Positions 51,257 to 59,554 of a DNA stretch of 64,000 nt are shown one piece after another (the stretch's first letter is position 1; each line of letters begins with the position of its first letter). The stretch comes from JACJXW01 sp964418125 (GTDB lineage Bacteria; Bacteroidota; Bacteroidia; Chitinophagales; Saprospiraceae). Location of the stretch: positions 6,975-70,974 of the forward strand of contig CAYQKY010000023.1 in NCBI GenBank assembly GCA_964418125.1. Direction: 5' to 3'. Under the pieces are notes generated by a model. It was not told the DNA's origin and did no database searches. It was given only the letters and a program-made list of their open reading frames with translations. The translations under genes were made by a program, and so were the position numbers.

Positions 51257-52087
51257 GGTACATCCCTGGCCCTGGCCCTGTTCTTCCTCCTCACGGCCTT
51301 CCCCCTGTTGCTGGGTGTCGGCTATGCGTTGCTGTTCAGCCTGGGCCTGACGGGCATCATCAGTGAGGGCCTCACATTTGAACACTGGCGGGCGGTACTA
51401 GGCTCGGCGGCGTTCTGGCAGTCCATAGCTTTCAGCGCTTATGCTGCGCTGTTTTCCATAGGCATGGCGGTGGGGCTGGCGCTTCTGGTGGTAGTGAGGC
51501 GCCCTCACTTTTTTGAAAAGAGGCCCTTATCTTTTTTTATTTATCTGCCGCTTGCCATACCGGCTATCGTAATGGCCTTTTTTATTTTTCAGCTGATGGC
51601 AAAATCGGGGTTATTGTCGCGCCTCGCTTTTCAACTCGGCTTGACCGACGGGCTGAGCCGGTTTCCCGACTGGGTCAACGGGCAGTATGGGGTAGGTATC
51701 ATCACTGCCCACTTTCTGATGGCCCTGCCGTTCTTCATCATTCTGTATACCCAGATGTACCGGCACGAGGGGATGGCTGCTTTGGTGGGGCAGGCTCTCA
51801 GCCTGGGCGCTACGTGGAGGCAGGCCGCCTGGCGGGTAGCGGCGCCGGCCCTGTTCCGGCGGTCCTTTGCCACGGTGGTGCTCTATTTCCTTTTCGTTAT
51901 GGGGTCGTACGAGATCCCCCTGCTTCTGGGAAGCCAGTCCCGCCAGATGGTATCGGTGTTGGCGATACAAAAATTGCAGCGGTTCAACCTGGGGGAAATT
52001 CCCCAGGCTTATACCATAAGCGTCATATATTCGGTGATCGTCATCGGGCTGGTACTTTGTTTATTGGGAAGAAGAAAGCAGTTATAA
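51170..52087 (+). CDS. ABC importer permease 1
   Basis: The protein has about six membrane segments starting at TSLALALFFLLTAFPLLLG and a permease EAA-like loop (GQALSLGATWRQAAWRVAAPALFRR), characteristic of binding-protein-dependent importer permeases of the ModB/YnjC type. The longest frame starts with TTG at 51170, inside the repeat block, so residues 1-28 (HIKN, HTSKI, THQKS) are repeat-encoded. The true start may be a non-ATG codon nearer the first helix, as no ATG lies between. The substrate-binding gene ends 48 bp before the assigned start. Confidence 0.85.
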   Translation: MHIKNFTRLKRRAHIKNHTSKITHQKSTTGTSLALALFFLLTAFPLLLGVGYALLFSLGLTGIISEGLTFEHWRAVLGSAAFWQSIAFSAYAALFSIGMAVGLALLVVVRRPHFFEKRPLSFFIYLPLAIPAIVMAFFIFQLMAKSGLLSRLAFQLGLTDGLSRFPDWVNGQYGVGIITAHFLMALPFFIILYTQMYRHEGMAALVGQALSLGATWRQAAWRVAAPALFRRSFATVVLYFLFVMGSYEIPLLLGSQSRQMVSVLAIQKLQRFNLGEIPQAYTISVIYSVIVIGLVLCLLGRRKQL

Positions 52088-52090
52088 GAA

Positions 52091-53050
52091 ATGAAGGGGA
52101 AAAGAATTCGAAAAGGGTTAATCAACGAGGGTTCCGACGTCGAAGGCGGAAACCGGCCTCCGTCCGACATAGTCGGCTCCTGCCGGCGGAGTCGGAAGGC
52201 GGAAGTTGGAAAAAAGGCGCCAAACGCCTATTTAGCAGCCCGTTCTGACTTCCCCCTTCACACTTCCGGCTTAAAATGGCGGCACGTCCAAAGCCCAGTA
52301 ATCCGCCTGGCCGTTATGGCGGCCATTGGTTTCCCTTTTGCTTTTCTGCTGATGCTGTCCCTCAGCCGGCGCTGGCCTTATCCTGGCCTGTTGCCCGAGG
52401 CGTGGACGCTGGCCAACTGGGCGGCCATATGGGGTGCACAGGGGGGGCTGGGAAAAAGCCTTCTGCTGTCTCTGGCCCTGTCTTCGGCCATCGCTGCTGT
52501 TTCTACTTTCGGCAGCTTCTGGATGAGCAGGCAGGCGGCCTATCACCGATACCGGCGCCGGTGGCTGATCCTGGCTTATCTGCCCTACGTATTTGCGCCG
52601 GTGATCCTGGCAGCCTGCCTGCAGTATTTTTTCATTCGGGCCGGCCTTTCGGGAAGGATATGGGGAGTGGCCGTTGCCCAGCTGTTCATCACTTTTCCCT
52701 ATGGCCTGATCTTTTTTACCAGTTTCTGGACGGAACGCATGTTGTCCCTCCAACAGTTGATCGCCACTCTGGGCGGCAATACCTGGCAGGCCTACAGAAA
52801 GGTGCTGCTGCCGGTGGCCAGAGGAGCCATTATGACCTGTTTTTTTCAACTTTTCTTAATTTCCTGGTTTGAATATGGGCTGACCACGCTCATCGGGGTG
52901 GGAAAAGTACAGACCCTGACCCTGAAGGTTTTTCAGTATGTTACCGAGGCGAATGTTTTTTTCGCTGCCCTGGCCAGTTGCCTGCTGGTTTTGCCTCCGG
53001 TTGTGCTGTTGTGGGTGAACAAGCGTTATGTTTTTTCCAAGATCTCCTGA
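52091..53050 (+). CDS. ABC importer permease 2
   Basis: The 319-residue frame has six hydrophobic segments from about residue 68 (VIRLAVMAAIGFPFAFLLMLSLS) and the EAA-like loop IATLGGNTWQAYRKVLLPVARGAI. Residues 1-65 are basic, low-similarity sequence encoded by a repeat-rich DNA block, so the true start may be further in, for example near the in-frame ATG at 52316. It begins 3 bp after permease 1 stops and 3 bp before the ATPase gene, so the genes are tightly coupled. In E. coli YnjC both halves are one fused protein; here they are split. Confidence 0.87.
   Translation: MKGKRIRKGLINEGSDVEGGNRPPSDIVGSCRRSRKAEVGKKAPNAYLAARSDFPLHTSGLKWRHVQSPVIRLAVMAAIGFPFAFLLMLSLSRRWPYPGLLPEAWTLANWAAIWGAQGGLGKSLLLSLALSSAIAAVSTFGSFWMSRQAAYHRYRRRWLILAYLPYVFAPVILAACLQYFFIRAGLSGRIWGVAVAQLFITFPYGLIFFTSFWTERMLSLQQLIATLGGNTWQAYRKVLLPVARGAIMTCFFQLFLISWFEYGLTTLIGVGKVQTLTLKVFQYVTEANVFFAALASCLLVLPPVVLLWVNKRYVFSKIS
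52126..52270. repeat. repeat block inside the 5' end of permease 2
   Basis: GTCGAAGGCGGAA (52139-52151) recurs as GTCGGAAGGCGGAA (52191-52204), with inverted-like CTGACTTCCCCCTTC downstream (about 52246) and an AGGCG/CGCCT stem at about 52215-52229. This is a second junction-associated repeat island in the operon. Confidence 0.6.
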
Positions 53051-53053
53051 ATT

Positions 53054-53794
53054 ATGTTTTTAGAAGCGACAAATATTCATAAGTCATTCGGGGCGGAGGA
53101 AGTCCTGTCCGGCCTGGCCTTTCAGCTGGATGAGCACGAAATGCTCAGTGTTCTCGGGCGGTCGGGCAGCGGCAAGACCACCTTGCTGAAGATCTTGGCC
53201 GGCCTGGAACAGCCGGATGAGGGCTTGGTATTACTGGAGGGAAAAGACTTGTCAGCAGTGCCGCCCAACCGTCGCAATATGGTATACCTCTATCAGGAAC
53301 CGCTCCTTTTCCCGCATCTGAACGTATTTGAGAATGTGGCTTTCGGATTGCGCCTGCGCAAAATGCCGGAATCAGAAATTACCTCCCGCGTAGGGGAAAT
53401 GCTGGCCAACCTGGAGCTGCCGGAGCAGGCCCGGAAAATGCCCCACCAGCTTTCCGGCGGGCAGAAGCAGCGGGTGGCCTTCGGCCGCGCCCTCATCATC
53501 AACCCCAAGGTCTTGCTCCTGGATGAGCCGTTCGGCGCCCTGGATGCGGAGACCCGGGCCAGCATGCAGCGATTGCTCAAACGCATCGCCCAAGACTTCG
53601 CCATAACCGCCCTGTTCGTCACTCACGGCCTGAAGGAAGCCCTCCTCATGGGTGACCGCATCGGCCTGATGCAGGGGGGGGAACTCCATATATACCAAAG
53701 CAAAAAAGCCTTCATCGAAGATGCAGAGACAGGGGTAAAGGCGGAGATGGACTTCTGGCGGGGGCTGGAGGAGGGGGGGGATTGGGTTGAATAG
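53054..53794 (+). CDS. ABC importer ATP-binding protein
   Basis: The 246-residue protein has a Walker A (GRSGSGKTTLLK), Q-loop (LYQEPLLFPHL), ABC signature (LSGGQKQRVAFGRAL), Walker B (VLLLDEPFGALD) and H-loop (VTHGLKEALL), all intact. It energises the two permeases encoded directly upstream. The stop codon falls in the first unit of a 9-bp tandem repeat that continues into the intergenic region. Confidence 0.95.
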   Translation: MFLEATNIHKSFGAEEVLSGLAFQLDEHEMLSVLGRSGSGKTTLLKILAGLEQPDEGLVLLEGKDLSAVPPNRRNMVYLYQEPLLFPHLNVFENVAFGLRLRKMPESEITSRVGEMLANLELPEQARKMPHQLSGGQKQRVAFGRALIINPKVLLLDEPFGALDAETRASMQRLLKRIAQDFAITALFVTHGLKEALLMGDRIGLMQGGELHIYQSKKAFIEDAETGVKAEMDFWRGLEEGGDWVE

Positions 53795-53881
53795 GTTGAA
53801 TAGGTTGAATAGGTTGATTGGGTTGATTGGGTGCCCCCGGCCCCAACCGAATCCACGAATCAACCAATCCACGAATCAACC
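53786..53881. repeat. 9-bp tandem repeats overlapping a stop codon, with 16-bp direct repeats
   Basis: GTTGAATAG (53786-53794, 53795-53803, 53804-53812) is followed by two GTTGATTGG units (53813-53821, 53822-53830). Two exact 16-bp copies AATCCACGAATCAACC lie at 53850-53865 and 53866-53881; their AATCAACCAAT core is inverse to the left repeats. The first unit includes the ATPase stop codon. Confidence 0.9.
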
Positions 53882-53933
53882 AATTATGCCGTCCTGAAGT
53901 TTTCCCTTATTTTAGAGTAAAAAATACACATCC

Positions 53934-55577
53934 ATGAAAACCCCTCGCCTAATTGCCTTTGCCCTGGCCTTACTGGCCGTTTCCTGCACCGGCACTCCGC
54001 CCAAAGAAGAAGAAAGCGCTTCCCGCCTGGGGGAGGTTCACTTTCAGGTTTCCGGGGCGCCGGAGGCCCAGCCTTTTTTCGAGAAGGGCCTGCTGTTGCT
54101 TCACAGTTTTGAATACGATGACGCCCGCGCGGCATTCCGGAAAGCCCGCGAGGCCGACCCCGGTTTTGCCATGGCCTATTGGGGCGAGGCAATGACCCAC
54201 AACCACGGCCTGTGGCGCCGCCAGGATTACGAAGCCGCCAGGACTGTCCTGGAAGAGCTGGCCCCGACGGCCGAAGAGCGCCTGGCAAAGGCCGGGACGG
54301 AAATGGAAAAGGACTTTCTCCAGGCGCTCGAGGTACTGTACGGAGAAGGAGAGAAGGTGGAACGGGATAAGGCCTATGCCGCCTTTATGGAGAAATTGTA
54401 CGAGAAATATCCCGACAACCACGAAGTGGCGGCGTTTTACGCCTTGTCTTTGTTGTGGGCTGTTCCGGTTGGGCGGGATGAGGAGGCCTACGGAAAGGGC
54501 GCCATCATTGCCGAAGGCATCCTGAAGGAAAACCCCAACCATCCGGGCGCCCTCCATTACCTCATTCATTCCTATGACGACCCCGGCCATGCCCATCTGG
54601 CCAAACAGGCGGCAGACAGTTATGCCGAGGTGGCCCCCGATGCAGCCCATGCCTTGCACATGCCCTCCCACATCTACGTAGCCCTGGGGATGTGGCATGA
54701 GGTTGTCGCTTCCAATGAAGGCTCCTATGCCGCCAGCGTCAACAGGATGGAACGCATGGGGCTGGATAATGACGCCCGTTCCTATCATGCCTTTCACTGG
54801 CTGCTCTATGGTTATTTACAGCAGGAGCGTTTTGAGGACGCCCGCCGCATTATTGAGCTGATGCAGCAGTACACGGAAGAATTGCCGGGCAAGAGCGCCC
54901 GTTCTTACCTGGTGCGGATGAAGGGCAATTATCTGGTGGAAACGGAGGAGTGGGATAGCCCGGTTGCCGATATTGAGGTGAACCTGGAAGAGCTGAACAT
55001 CACCTTTCATGCCATCGAACACTTTCTGGAGGGTATGCAGGCTTATAGAAATAAGGACGCAGCCAGAATGAAAGAACTGCTGGAGGAGATGGCCTTTGCC
55101 CGACAGCAGGCCGCTATGTCCGTTACCGGCGAAGGGGCGCCCATGTGCGGTTCCGGCGGAAGCTACGGCAAGGCCAACCAACTGGATATTGACCAGGCGT
55201 ATATCATGGAACTGGAGCTGAAGGGGCTGCACGCCCTGCTTGCCGGACAACCGAAAGAGGCGGAGCGCTGGCTGAAGCAGGCTACCGAAGTAGAGGACAA
55301 TGCCAGCTACTCCTACGGGCCGCCGGAGGTCGTCAAGCCGTCATATGAACTTTATGGGGAGTGGTTGCTGGAGCAGGGGCGGCAGGAGGATGCTCTACAG
55401 CAGTTTGAACGGGCCCTGAAACGAGGCCCCCGGCGCGTGCGTGCGCTCAGGGGCAAATTGCAGGCCGCCCGGGAAATGGGGCGGGAGGAAATGGCCCGCG
55501 AAGTCCTGAGCACCCTGGAGGAGATCAGGGCAAAAGCCGAGGAACAGCGGCAGGGGCAGCCCGCTCAGTTAGGTTGA
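53934..55577 (+). CDS. TPR-repeat lipoprotein
   Basis: The 547-residue protein has a lipoprotein signal (ALALLAVSCTGT, Cys about 19). Helical repeats resembling TPRs are seen at about 45-75 (LLLHSFEYDDARAAFRKAREADPGFAMAYWGEAMTHNH pattern), about 190-225 (ILKENPNHPGALHYLIHSYD) and near the C-terminus (QEDALQQFERALKRGPRRVRALRGKL). A HALHMPSHIYVALGMW segment in the middle is typical of a recurrent bacterial family often annotated simply as TPR protein. Function is unknown, probably an envelope scaffold. It overlaps the end of the convergent gene by 9 bp. Confidence 0.88.
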   Translation: MKTPRLIAFALALLAVSCTGTPPKEEESASRLGEVHFQVSGAPEAQPFFEKGLLLLHSFEYDDARAAFRKAREADPGFAMAYWGEAMTHNHGLWRRQDYEAARTVLEELAPTAEERLAKAGTEMEKDFLQALEVLYGEGEKVERDKAYAAFMEKLYEKYPDNHEVAAFYALSLLWAVPVGRDEEAYGKGAIIAEGILKENPNHPGALHYLIHSYDDPGHAHLAKQAADSYAEVAPDAAHALHMPSHIYVALGMWHEVVASNEGSYAASVNRMERMGLDNDARSYHAFHWLLYGYLQQERFEDARRIIELMQQYTEELPGKSARSYLVRMKGNYLVETEEWDSPVADIEVNLEELNITFHAIEHFLEGMQAYRNKDAARMKELLEEMAFARQQAAMSVTGEGAPMCGSGGSYGKANQLDIDQAYIMELELKGLHALLAGQPKEAERWLKQATEVEDNASYSYGPPEVVKPSYELYGEWLLEQGRQEDALQQFERALKRGPRRVRALRGKLQAAREMGREEMAREVLSTLEEIRAKAEEQRQGQPAQLG

Positions 55578-56720
55578 GCTGAAAATGGCGCTGGCGCTTT
55601 TTGAAGCCTCGGGCATTTCCTCAGGCGGAAGGAAATAAACGTTTCCATCGTTCAGGTAAGTATGGGTGGCCGCTATGTCGAGCAAGTCGGCGCTTTCGGG
55701 TTCTTGATCTTTGAGCACCTCTATTTCGCCGGTTTTCTTATTAAAATGCCCCCACCGGTGTTTATTCCGGGCGAGGAAGAGGGTTTCGACTTCGCCCTTT
55801 GTTGCTTTGGGTAAAATCTCGGAGATGTCCGATGAAGTCCGGTTGTCTTCCTTGTCTTCATTGAAGTTGTCGATCTGGGCCTGCCGGCTATCCACGAAGT
55901 AATTATCGAGGATCTCCAGTGCCTTTTTGTGCAGGCTATCCAGGTTTTCCAGGTTGGGTTCTCCGCTGATGTGAACGGGGGTAATGTCCAGGTATTTGCT
56001 CGTTTCTTTGTAAAGTGGCGCCATATGGTCGGGAGCGGCCAGGACAAGCGGGGTCCTTTCCTCTTCTATGATCATATTGACGCGTTCGTCGATCTGGTAG
56101 AAATAACGCTTCAGCTGTTTCAGGTGGTGTTCGCTGCCGAGTTGCTCATCACCCTCTCCCTTGAAAATGGGCGACTCGAACGCCGATTGGCCGCTGCCCA
56201 TCTGGATGTTTTCTTCTTCTGTAGCCTCTGCCAGGGCTTCTTCCATGTCTTCGGGGATGATCTCACTAGCTCCTACCGGCCGAAGAGAAAACCGGCTTCC
56301 TTTAAAGAGCCGCGGGCCCTCTTCGCTGAGTGCCAGGATGTAAAAGGCGCCCCGCCCGGCCAGTGCCGGGATCAGTGGGCGGAGGTAAAAACGCTCACCA
56401 ACATTATAGTAGGGTTCAACCCCGTTGGGTATTTTTACCATCTCGAATACCGTATCGCTGACGAAAATGCCGAAACCGTGGTTCAGGTTGTTCCAGTATA
56501 ATTGTTCATTCAATAGTTCATGGGCATTGAACAGAAACCGGTGGGCGGCCTTTTTGTCCATTTCCTGGCCTACCAGTTCTTTCGTGACGTCAGCCAGGAT
56601 GCGCTTAAAAAAGGATTTGCTTTCCATCCCGCGCTTGGTCTGATGGGCGGGAACGTACATGGATACGCAATGTGGCCCTTTGATTTCTGAAAGTTTTTTG
56701 AATGTCTTATTGGTAAGCAT
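55569..56720 (-). CDS. eRF1-like (baeRF/Balon-like) protein, candidate ribosome hibernation factor
   Basis: The 383-residue soluble protein shows an N-terminal domain with SMYVPAHQ and an R-x-x-LIPALAGRGAFYILALSEEGPRLFKGSRF core, then a middle region with YFYQIDERVNMIIEEERTPLVLAAPDHMAPLYKETSKY and a C-terminal ATHTYLNDGNVYFLPPEEMP. This matches the general plan of bacterial archaeo-eukaryotic release-factor-like proteins, the group that includes Balon, which binds the ribosomal A site in dormant cells. The assignment to the family is from pattern memory; hibernation activity is inference. It has no signal peptide. Confidence 0.65.
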   Translation of the reverse strand: MLTNKTFKKLSEIKGPHCVSMYVPAHQTKRGMESKSFFKRILADVTKELVGQEMDKKAAHRFLFNAHELLNEQLYWNNLNHGFGIFVSDTVFEMVKIPNGVEPYYNVGERFYLRPLIPALAGRGAFYILALSEEGPRLFKGSRFSLRPVGASEIIPEDMEEALAEATEEENIQMGSGQSAFESPIFKGEGDEQLGSEHHLKQLKRYFYQIDERVNMIIEEERTPLVLAAPDHMAPLYKETSKYLDITPVHISGEPNLENLDSLHKKALEILDNYFVDSRQAQIDNFNEDKEDNRTSSDISEILPKATKGEVETLFLARNKHRWGHFNKKTGEIEVLKDQEPESADLLDIAATHTYLNDGNVYFLPPEEMPEASKSASAIFSST

Positions 56721-56794
56721 ATTTTATACTTTTTTCTAATGTATCTGCACCTCTAAAACATGTCATTGGTTTTCCATGTTCATAAACAGAACCA

Positions 56795-58174
56795 ATGAAT
56801 TCTCTAATATTGATGCAGCCAGGCCAACTGATAAATTCAATTACCTACCCTTTTCGGCAGTTTATCCGAAAGGATGCATCCAGCGGCATCCTGTTGATCA
56901 TCTGTACAGTAGTAGCTCTTCTCTGGGCGAACTCTCCGCTTTCCGGATCCTACTTCGGCCTGTGGGATACGCCGGTGTCCATAACCATAGGAGACACGAG
57001 TTTTTCCAAAACCCTGTTGTTGTGGGTGAACGATGGCCTGATGGCCATTTTCTTTTTTACCATCGGGCTGGAGATCAAGCGGGAGGTTGTCGACGGAGAA
57101 TTGTCCAGCTTTCGCCAGGCCGCTCTGCCGATGATAGCCGCCGTAGGGGGTATGCTGATACCGGCAGCTTTATTTTTTCTGTTGCACCGGGGCAACCCGG
57201 GCATGGAGGGCTGGGGAATTCCCATGGCTACCGATATTGCCTTTTCCCTCGGCGTTCTTTATTTACTCGGCAGCCGCGTACCCCTGGGCCTTAAAGTGTT
57301 TCTGACGGCGTTTGCCATTGTTGATGACATCGGCGCCATTTTGGTGATTGCCCTTTTCTACTCCCATGAGGTCCATTGGAATGCCCTTGCCATTTCCGGC
57401 AGCCTGCTCGCTTTTCTGTTTATCTGCAATTATATTTTCAGCCTCAAACGAGGGTGGATATATATTATCGGAGGTATCGGCGTCTGGTATTACATGTTAA
57501 AATCGGGTATCCATCCCACTATTGCCGGTGTGTTGGTCGCTTTTACCATCCCCGCTACCAATGAAATACGCATGAAACGCTTTATAAAAAGCATCCGGGA
57601 TTTCCTCAATGACTTCCGGGAGGAAAAAGCAGCCGAAGGAGGCCCCTTTCTCCCCGAAAAGGAGCTGGAGACCTTGAACACGCTGAAGAGTAATGTTCGG
57701 GATGTGCAACCGCCCCTGCAGCGCATGGAATATCTTTTCAATGACTTTGTGGCCTACTTCGTCATGCCCCTCTTCGCCCTGGCCAATGCCGGGGTCATGT
57801 TGAAGGGAGGCCCCGAGATGGTTTCCCAGCCATTATTCTTCAATATTGCTCTGGCCCTTCTTCTGGGTAAGTTGGCGGGAATACTGGGGTTTTCCTGGCT
57901 CGGCGTCCGCCTGGGGTTTGCCGGGTTGCCCGTTGGGGCCAACTGGACTCAGATGGCGGGGGTGAGCCTGCTGGGCGGGATCGGCTTCACTATGTCCTTA
58001 TTTATTGCCAACCTGGCCCTGGCCGATAGCGCCTTGCTGGCGCAGGCCAAACTGGGGATACTCGCCGGTTCTTTTGTTGCGGGCCTGACAGGGTACTTCC
58101 TGCTCTACCGCTCCCTCAGGCAGAAGAGGCGGGAAGAGGGAACAACGGGAAAGGTAGAGATGGCTGAAGGTTGA
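56795..58174 (+). CDS. nhaA: Na+/H+ antiporter NhaA
   Basis: The 459-residue polytopic protein has the NhaA landmarks: FFFTIGLEIKRE, PMATDIAFSLG (Asp147, like E. coli Asp133), TAFAIVDDIGAI (Asp177-Asp178, like Asp163-Asp164), GIHPTIAGVLVA and GGIGFTMSLFIA. It exchanges Na+ (or Li+) for protons across the inner membrane for pH and salt homeostasis, consistent with a saline habitat. A central hydrophilic loop (about residues 255-310) is longer than in E. coli NhaA. The ATG at 56795 is supported by the family's N-terminus. Confidence 0.95.
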   Translation: MNSLILMQPGQLINSITYPFRQFIRKDASSGILLIICTVVALLWANSPLSGSYFGLWDTPVSITIGDTSFSKTLLLWVNDGLMAIFFFTIGLEIKREVVDGELSSFRQAALPMIAAVGGMLIPAALFFLLHRGNPGMEGWGIPMATDIAFSLGVLYLLGSRVPLGLKVFLTAFAIVDDIGAILVIALFYSHEVHWNALAISGSLLAFLFICNYIFSLKRGWIYIIGGIGVWYYMLKSGIHPTIAGVLVAFTIPATNEIRMKRFIKSIRDFLNDFREEKAAEGGPFLPEKELETLNTLKSNVRDVQPPLQRMEYLFNDFVAYFVMPLFALANAGVMLKGGPEMVSQPLFFNIALALLLGKLAGILGFSWLGVRLGFAGLPVGANWTQMAGVSLLGGIGFTMSLFIANLALADSALLAQAKLGILAGSFVAGLTGYFLLYRSLRQKRREEGTTGKVEMAEG

Positions 58175-58181
58175 ACTTCAC

Positions 58182-59363
58182 TCACTCCACATACAACACC
58201 AATCCTTTCAGATACGAGCCTTCCGGATGGAAAAGGCTTACCGGGTGGTCCGGTGGTTGAGCGAGCTGATGCATGACTCTGGCCCGGCGGCCACTTTCGA
58301 GCGCAGCGGCAACTATAGTGTCGTAGAACAGCTGCTGGCCTACCACCTGTGAGCAGGAGAAAGTGAAAAGTATACCGCCCGGCCGCATACGGGCCATGGC
58401 CATGGCGTTGAGGCGCTTATACCCCTGGACGGCCTGGTGGCGCTTCTTCAGGCTTTTGGCAAAAGCCGGAGGGTCGACGATCATCAGTTCATAGTCGGCA
58501 TCGGCAGTGCGCAGGAAGTCCAGGACATCCATGGCATGGGGCTGATGCCTTTCGGAGGGCAGTCCGTTGATGGCTACATTGGCTTCCACCAGTTCTATAG
58601 CTTTTTTCGACACATCGACAGAGTCAACGAAGCGGGCGCCTGCCTGGAGGGCATAAATGGAAAAGCCTCCGGAATAAGAAAAGGCATTCAGCACTTTTTT
58701 GTCTTTGGCGTACTGCCCGGCAAGGCGGCGGTTTTCCCGTTGATCCAGGAAAAATCCCGTTTTTTGCCCACCTTCCCAGTCGACCTGAAACGCATTGTCG
58801 TATTCCAGCACAGGCCCGGGGGCGCTTTTACCGAAAACATAGCAGTTTTCTACACTTCTGGCGAACTGGCTGGGAAGTGTCTCCGCGCTTTTGTCGTAAA
58901 TGGCCTCCAACTGGCCCCTGAAATTGTTTTGAAGGGCCCGGCTGACCTTTTCCAGTTCCCGGTGCATGCCGATGGAATGGCACTGCACAACAGCCGTTTT
59001 ATTGTAGATATCGATGATCAGGCCGGGCAGCCCGTCTCCTTCGGCATGGGCCAGGCGGTAACAGTTTGTCCGCGAAGAACCCGCAAGGCCGAGGTGGCGG
59101 CGGTATTGCAGGGCCCGGGCGATTCTGGTATCCCAGAATTCCTGGTTGGGCTCTACCGGTTGAAAGGAAAACAGGCGAACCGTAATGCTTCCTTCCTGAT
59201 AGTGGCCGGTGGCCAGGTAAGAACCATCGCTTCTGCAGACCTCCACCACATCGCCATCCTCGATGTGTCCTTCCATACTTTTAATGGCTCCGGAGAAGAC
59301 CCAGGGATGGAAGCGCTCTACGGCCGCCGCTCGTTTGGCTTTGAGTATCACCTTTTTTGTCAT
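58182..59363 (-). CDS. rlmI: 23S rRNA (cytosine) methyltransferase RlmI-like
   Basis: From the ATG at 59363 the product is 393 residues, like E. coli RlmI. An N-terminal PUA domain (RFHPWVFSGAIKSMEGHIEDGD, about 13-35) precedes a Rossmann methyltransferase: VLNAFSYSGGFSIYALQAGA (SAM site) and LMIVDPPAFAKSLK (catalytic DPPAF). RlmI methylates C1962 of 23S rRNA. The stop lies 8 bp from the convergent nhaA stop. A downstream fragment of the plus strand at about 59384 resembles a decayed palindromic element. Confidence 0.92.
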   Translation of the reverse strand: MTKKVILKAKRAAAVERFHPWVFSGAIKSMEGHIEDGDVVEVCRSDGSYLATGHYQEGSITVRLFSFQPVEPNQEFWDTRIARALQYRRHLGLAGSSRTNCYRLAHAEGDGLPGLIIDIYNKTAVVQCHSIGMHRELEKVSRALQNNFRGQLEAIYDKSAETLPSQFARSVENCYVFGKSAPGPVLEYDNAFQVDWEGGQKTGFFLDQRENRRLAGQYAKDKKVLNAFSYSGGFSIYALQAGARFVDSVDVSKKAIELVEANVAINGLPSERHQPHAMDVLDFLRTADADYELMIVDPPAFAKSLKKRHQAVQGYKRLNAMAMARMRPGGILFTFSCSQVVGQQLFYDTIVAAALESGRRARVMHQLAQPPDHPVSLFHPEGSYLKGLVLYVE

Positions 59364-59462
59364 GGCCGCAAGATACAGAATTTCGGACGGGGCCCCCTTT
59401 CTCACTTTGTTTTTCCGCACAAGTAAGCCTTCAGGCGGCCTGTAGTACTGTTAAAATATAAA

Positions 59463-59499
59463 AGAAGGGTGGCGGCTTTAACAAAAGCGCCACCCTTCT
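59463..59499 (-). terminator. intrinsic terminator of the giant secreted protein gene
   Basis: AGAAGGGTGGCG (59463-59474) and CGCCACCCTTCT (59488-59499) are exact 12-bp reverse complements with extra pairing in the loop. On the minus strand a T-rich tail (TTCTTTTATATTTT) follows. It lies about 56 bp past the stop at 59555. Confidence 0.82.
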
Positions 59500-59505
59500 C
59501 TCATT

Positions 59506-59533
59506 GGACGGGCCACTTTTAAGTGGCTTGTAA
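59506..59533. repeat. dispersed palindromic element, copy 5
   Basis: GGACGGGCCACTT, centre TT, then AAGTGGCTTGTAA. It lies between the stop of the giant gene and its terminator. Here, relative to the transcribed strand, the element precedes the terminator, whereas in copies 1, 3 and 4 it follows. Confidence 0.85.
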
Positions 59534-59554
59534 TAATGTAGGCCTGTATCCGCC

